Of a stretch of DNA of 64,000 nt, positions 60,294-64,000 are shown piece after piece. The translations under genes were made by a program, and so were the position numbers. Source of the stretch: an uncultured Pelosinus sp. (GTDB lineage: Bacteria; Bacillota; Negativicutes; UMGS1260); assembly GCA_900550105.1 (NCBI GenBank), contig URQW01000004.1:1-64000 (forward strand), in the 5' to 3' direction. Within the stretch, counting starts at the first letter, position 1; every line of letters begins with the position of its first letter. The notes under the pieces were generated by a model that was not told the DNA's origin, did not search any database, and saw nothing but the letters and a program-made list of their open reading frames with translations.

Positions 60294-62076
60294 GGTTCAC
60301 CTCGATCCACTGATTTTGTTTCTCATAAACATCGGGAATGGTAAACTGCCAAAGCGTTTCGCCGTCAAGTCCTTCGCCTGCCGGAATAAATCCCAGTGAT
60401 GCATAAAGGCTAGCAACCATGGCATTTTTCGCTGTTGGCCGATAGACGCCGCAAATGGTCTCAATCTGCCGTTTTTGGCAGAGCGCCACAAGTTCGTCAA
60501 AAAGGGCTTGCTCTAACGACCGCTTTAAGACGCGACAGCTCATAATCCAGAGCTCAAGCAAAAGTGTATTCGCTTCCTGGCGACCAATCAAAGCAGTTAC
60601 CAGCCCATTATCGCCAAATTGATCGGCCAATCTTCCATAAAGAGTGACATAGTCTGACCGCTGCGAAAGAGCTTCTACTTCCGCAAAGGTATAACGGCGC
60701 GTCGTCAAATTAAACTGATTCGTTTTATTAATGAGCTGGGTCAGTCTTTCCCAATGCAACGGCGCAAAGGGCTTTATTTCGGCCTTCATCTTTAAAGACA
60801 GTAAAAACTCCTCATAGCTGGCAAAAGCAGCCGACTGTTCTTCCCGCTTTGCTTTCTCCTGATAAAAGCGCGCCCGCTGTAAATCATCGGCTGACAAGAG
60901 GGCCGGCTCAAAATAGCCGCTGCGGCTAAGCTGCGACACATAGTAGGCTACATCAGAGCCAATATCCGGCACAGAGACAAGAGGTAGCTGCTGCGCCACA
61001 ATCTGCCGTTCCGCCGGATTATCATCAAAAAAGACGAAGCTGTCTAGGCCCAGCTGCAGCGTTGTCGCCATTGCCTGCAGATTATCTGATTTAGCCTGCC
61101 AATTGGCCGTAAAGTTAGCAAAGTCACTCAGGCTCAAGACGCTACTCGGATGCGTGAAGCCTTCCTTAGCAATGTGGGGCTCATTTTTCGAACAAACCGC
61201 TAAAACAACGCCGCGCTGTCCAAGCTCTTTTACATAGCGCTGCAAAGCGCTATGGGCTTCGCCAGATGGCGTTTCCGGTCCCAGTTCAATGTGATCTAGA
61301 CCATCATCGCCGATGGTCCCGCCCCACAAAGTATTATCAAGATCAAGAACGAGACACTTCTTGCTCTTGCCATAAAGCGCCAAAATCATGATAGAAAGAT
61401 TCGCCGCGATCTCGACAAGCCCTTCCATTCCCATGGCATATTTATAGGCATACCAAAGTTTTTCATCATGCCAATGTTTTAGCCCGATTGTGCTGGCCAG
61501 TGTATGCAAATCCTGCACGAAAAAATGCGCTGTCTGCTGTGCATAGTCGGCGAGGCGCTGATTTAACTCGCGCACAAAGCGAGTATGACCGCGCCAGTCA
61601 GACTGGTCTAGATTGCCAAGCAGGCGATAAGGCGGCAGTTCCCAGTTGTTCTGAATCACTGTGCAGCCATAAGCGGCGGCTGTCTTTTCCCAGATTCGTT
61701 TATGGTGCTGAAACTGAAGCGCTAATTTCTCTTCTGCACTGGCTTTTGTATCGGTCATAGCAGGCCAGTAGCGAATGTTGCGGACTGATGTATGAAAATA
61801 GAGCAAATCGGGGGCAAAATCCTTTAACTTTGGATTGTCAAAAAGTATATCTTCTTCATATTGATTATAATCACTTTCATAAAAAACTGGCTTGATCCCC
61901 TGACTCATCAGAAAAACAGCCATAAGGTCAGCTAACTGGGCTGTGGTCGAACCTCCCAGAATAGCGATTTTCAGCGACAACGAGTAGTTTTTTTGATCAA
62001 GCTGTTTTTTCCAGCTCCGGTAGTGCTTTAGCACCGTCTGATACTGGAAGGAATATGGATTTGCCATGCTTTCCAC
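60274..62076 (-). CDS. FkbH-type HAD-IIIC family enzyme
   Basis: This 600-residue protein has an N-terminal SGNH-like part (LKIAILGGSTTAQLADLMAV), a HAD domain with the nucleophile motif CLVLDLDNTLWGGTIGDDG (Asp245, Asp247, Thr249), and a C-terminal GNAT-like domain (LLLELWIMSCRVLKRSLEQA). FkbH-type enzymes dephosphorylate 1,3-bisphosphoglycerate and load the glyceryl group onto an ACP; long forms occur in glycan loci. A matching ACP is encoded two genes downstream. It probably starts at GTG with GGAGGG 9 nt upstream; an ATG three codons later is the alternative. Confidence 0.93.
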   Translation of the reverse strand: MESMANPYSFQYQTVLKHYRSWKKQLDQKNYSLSLKIAILGGSTTAQLADLMAVFLMSQGIKPVFYESDYNQYEEDILFDNPKLKDFAPDLLYFHTSVRNIRYWPAMTDTKASAEEKLALQFQHHKRIWEKTAAAYGCTVIQNNWELPPYRLLGNLDQSDWRGHTRFVRELNQRLADYAQQTAHFFVQDLHTLASTIGLKHWHDEKLWYAYKYAMGMEGLVEIAANLSIMILALYGKSKKCLVLDLDNTLWGGTIGDDGLDHIELGPETPSGEAHSALQRYVKELGQRGVVLAVCSKNEPHIAKEGFTHPSSVLSLSDFANFTANWQAKSDNLQAMATTLQLGLDSFVFFDDNPAERQIVAQQLPLVSVPDIGSDVAYYVSQLSRSGYFEPALLSADDLQRARFYQEKAKREEQSAAFASYEEFLLSLKMKAEIKPFAPLHWERLTQLINKTNQFNLTTRRYTFAEVEALSQRSDYVTLYGRLADQFGDNGLVTALIGRQEANTLLLELWIMSCRVLKRSLEQALFDELVALCQKRQIETICGVYRPTAKNAMVASLYASLGFIPAGEGLDGETLWQFTIPDVYEKQNQWIEVNHETRNP

Positions 62077-62081
62077 TGCCT

Positions 62082-63617
62082 TTATCCCTCCTTGTCGCGA
62101 ACTACGCCAATCCCACTGATCCGTTCGACAAAGTATTCATTGTCAAGTAAATTTCGATTCCAGCAGATCAGGCTGTTACGATCCCAGATAAAAGAATCTT
62201 CTGGCGTAAATTGATCATATTGGATATGCCAGCCCTTCCCTTCTTTTTCAGCTGGCAAAAAGCGACCTTTTCGATCAGCAAAGATTTTTTTCCGCGCCTG
62301 TTCCGGGCTGCGAAGCGGATAGTGACGCAGCAAAAATTTAATCGGATAAACTTTTTGATCGGCAAATTCGGCAATATGACCGCCGCTTGCGGCAAGATTT
62401 ACCGCTACGCCAGATTGGTTCTTCCAAGCTTTCACCTGAGCAAAATGGCCTGGCCGCTTGCCAAATTCAAAAAAGAGTAAATTATTCTGCATCCCGCCGG
62501 GTCTGTCAGACTGCGGCGCAACTGGACGAAAATCAAGTACGGTAAAATCAATTGCATTAAAGCCTAATTCATCAATAAAAGCAATCGCTGCGCCTAAGGT
62601 AACCCCTTTCCAGGGCGATTCGCGGATTTCGTCAGCGTCTTGATGAATAATCCAATCATAGCCGCTGGCAGCGCCAACCTCTACGGTATGCTTAAGCAGA
62701 CGTTCCCATTCATAGTACTGACCTGGCTGCTCAGGAAAACGGCAGGAAAAAACCCGCCCCGGATAGGCCGCTTCCAGCGACTGAATGGCTTCGTAGGTAC
62801 CATCATTAGACCAGTTATCAACAACTTGGACATCCACATCTTGTCGTAAAAGATGCTCTACGACTTCGCCGATCATGTCAACTTCATTATAAGCGTTTAC
62901 GACTGCCAGAACTCGACAAGGTTTCGTTGCTGGCTGGTAAAGATGAGTCCCCGTCAGTGCCAGGATTGTATTTTTTTGTAGGTGATAGCTTGTATTAATC
63001 GTATGTCCCAACATAAAAGGGGCAAAGTCATAGCGGCGGAGCAGCAAATCAAATTCATCAGCTGTCCATTCCCTGACGTGACAACGATTCGCTGGCGGAC
63101 CAAAGTCGCCAAGGCCACGGCATTTCACTCGGTCTGGCGTCGAGATTAAAATATAAGGGCATTGGTGACTGAGTGAACTGAGACTCGCTAGCAACTTATG
63201 GGGATTCACTAAATGTTCCACTACATCGGATATGATAATCAGCGTTTTCGCTAGCGCCACTGGCGGCAGGGATGGCAGCCCTTCTTCGAGATTCGCCTCA
63301 ACAAAATGCATACTAGGTAGATTTTTCCGGATAATTTCTTGATTCCCGCCATAATCGATGCAAATCAGCTGATAGTCGTCACTGAAGGGTTTCAGCTTGA
63401 TACCATTGCCGCTGCCAATATCAATAATGGTTTCAATCTGCGACCGTTTTGCCAGATAACGGGCCAGTTCGTAGACATCAGGCTGGTAAATAAACTGATC
63501 GGCCACATCCAGATAATATTCGGTCTCGCGATTTATCGCATAGCCTTCTTTCAGGCAGAATCGATCTTCTTCTATATTGTCGCTTGCCCTTTTGGCAAAA
63601 AAATCAAAGAAGCCCAT
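62082..63617 (-). CDS. Methyltransferase-glycosyltransferase (GT2) fusion
   Basis: This 511-residue protein has two domains. Residues 1-220 form a class I methyltransferase (IETIIDIGSGNGIKLKPFSD, IIISDVVEHLVNPHKLLASL). Residues 235-500 form a GT-A glycosyltransferase (RVLAVVNAYNEVDMIGEVVE, VDNWSNDGTYEAI, WIIHQDADEIRES with a DxDE metal motif). Fused enzymes of this kind are used to build and methylate polysaccharides, sometimes to cap chains. It is placed between the Wzt-type gene and the FkbH gene in one operon. Confidence 0.9.
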   Translation of the reverse strand: MGFFDFFAKRASDNIEEDRFCLKEGYAINRETEYYLDVADQFIYQPDVYELARYLAKRSQIETIIDIGSGNGIKLKPFSDDYQLICIDYGGNQEIIRKNLPSMHFVEANLEEGLPSLPPVALAKTLIIISDVVEHLVNPHKLLASLSSLSHQCPYILISTPDRVKCRGLGDFGPPANRCHVREWTADEFDLLLRRYDFAPFMLGHTINTSYHLQKNTILALTGTHLYQPATKPCRVLAVVNAYNEVDMIGEVVEHLLRQDVDVQVVDNWSNDGTYEAIQSLEAAYPGRVFSCRFPEQPGQYYEWERLLKHTVEVGAASGYDWIIHQDADEIRESPWKGVTLGAAIAFIDELGFNAIDFTVLDFRPVAPQSDRPGGMQNNLLFFEFGKRPGHFAQVKAWKNQSGVAVNLAASGGHIAEFADQKVYPIKFLLRHYPLRSPEQARKKIFADRKGRFLPAEKEGKGWHIQYDQFTPEDSFIWDRNSLICWNRNLLDNEYFVERISGIGVVRDKEG

Positions 63618-63619
63618 AG

Positions 63620-64000
63620 TTAGTCCTCCGTCTCTTGCTGTTGCTCAATAAAATCAATCTGCGCATCTGTCACTATAACGGCGCCATGCTGTCGACCGAA
63701 ACGGTCTTGTCTATTTACTTTAAGAGAAAAACAGTCACTCACATGATGAACCACTGTATGATCCTCCATAGTTCCTTCATCAAGTCCAATACTGATAAAG
63801 TAGGTTCCAGGCCTTAGTCCTGGCAGCTTTAAGCAGTAGCGAATACAAAACGGCTCCGTCGACTCATGCAGGCACTGTACCTGCGTCAAGGCCGTATCGC
63901 TATTAAAATGAACAAGTGGCACACCTTTATCATTAAAGATGCCAAACCCAAAGAGCGGCTGATAAACTGGCTTTTGTACAGCAACTCTGGTATAGAGAGT
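63620..64000 (-). CDS. Wzt-type C-terminal carbohydrate-binding domain (partial)
   Basis: The 5' part of this gene lies beyond the window. The 126 visible codons read PLFGFGIFNDKGVPLVHFNS, then a beta-sandwich with IRYCLKLPGLRPGTYFISIG, which matches the Wzt C-terminal domain of ABC-2 polysaccharide exporters that recognises the capped end of the chain. The ATPase part should lie just outside. This makes export by a Wzm/Wzt transporter likely for the glycan assembled by the downstream enzymes. Confidence 0.82.
   Translation of the reverse strand, partial: TLYTRVAVQKPVYQPLFGFGIFNDKGVPLVHFNSDTALTQVQCLHESTEPFCIRYCLKLPGLRPGTYFISIGLDEGTMEDHTVVHHVSDCFSLKVNRQDRFGRQHGAVIVTDAQIDFIEQQQETED

Overview
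The window looks like chromosomal DNA of a diderm (outer-membrane) member of the Bacillota, most probably class Negativicutes, family Sporomusaceae or a relative; genus and species cannot be assigned from sequence alone. The basis is a Bacillus-type late flagellar operon (flgM-flgN-flgK-flgL-DUF6470-fliW-csrA-flaG-fliD-fliS) together with envelope functions that need an outer membrane: a PilQ-type secretin, a CsgG-like protein, HlyB/HlyD type I secretion and a Wzt-type polysaccharide exporter. No rRNA, tRNA, CRISPR array or complete IS element was seen.

Layout. 1-9767: late flagellar genes, all on the minus strand, with fliS cut short at the window edge by a 16-T run. 9932-13418: HD-GYP phosphodiesterase, ComF, RecD2. 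13681-15238: a small membrane protein facing a sigma factor-DUF1659-DUF2922-YvrJ cluster across a perfect 22-bp bidirectional terminator. 15445-17418: ABC-F ATPase. 17642-18168: RelB/YafQ toxin-antitoxin pair bracketed by inverted copies of a 41-42 bp palindromic element. 18317-19545: encapsulin shell and its encapsulated ferritin. 19780-23523: a ComK-like protein, a short GT2-like membrane protein, a LuxR-type response regulator, a secretin and a PilP-like protein. 23643-33059: pgi, galE, galU, a CsgG/FlgT-like pair, ppdK and its regulatory kinase/phosphorylase.

33168-64000 is a cell-surface region. It holds an MCP gene remnant, two paralogous RTX-like adhesins with shared C-termini, a metallopeptidase, mannose-activating enzymes (ManB, ManC), RfbC, two GT9-fold proteins (one with TPRs) and a GT2. 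These are followed by an unusual ABC-HlyD-ABC type I secretion operon and a 904-residue RTX-like repeat protein with its own promoter. Last comes a tightly overlapping operon: Wzt C-terminal domain, methyltransferase-GT2 fusion, FkbH-type HAD-IIIC enzyme, methyltransferase, acyl carrier protein, VOC protein, MBOAT acyltransferase and an SGNH-type membrane protein.

The most interesting candidate is this last operon. It has the logic of the Dlt system (loading enzyme, carrier protein, MBOAT, SGNH membrane protein), but the amino-acid-activating ligase is replaced by an FkbH-type enzyme, the family that loads a glyceryl unit from 1,3-bisphosphoglycerate onto an acyl carrier protein. It may decorate an exported glycan with a glycerate-derived acyl group. 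Other points of note are the repeat-flanked toxin-antitoxin module, a possible ComK in a diderm Firmicute, a possible AUU start codon for the PPDK regulator, and two type I transporters whose C39 domains both lack the catalytic cysteine.
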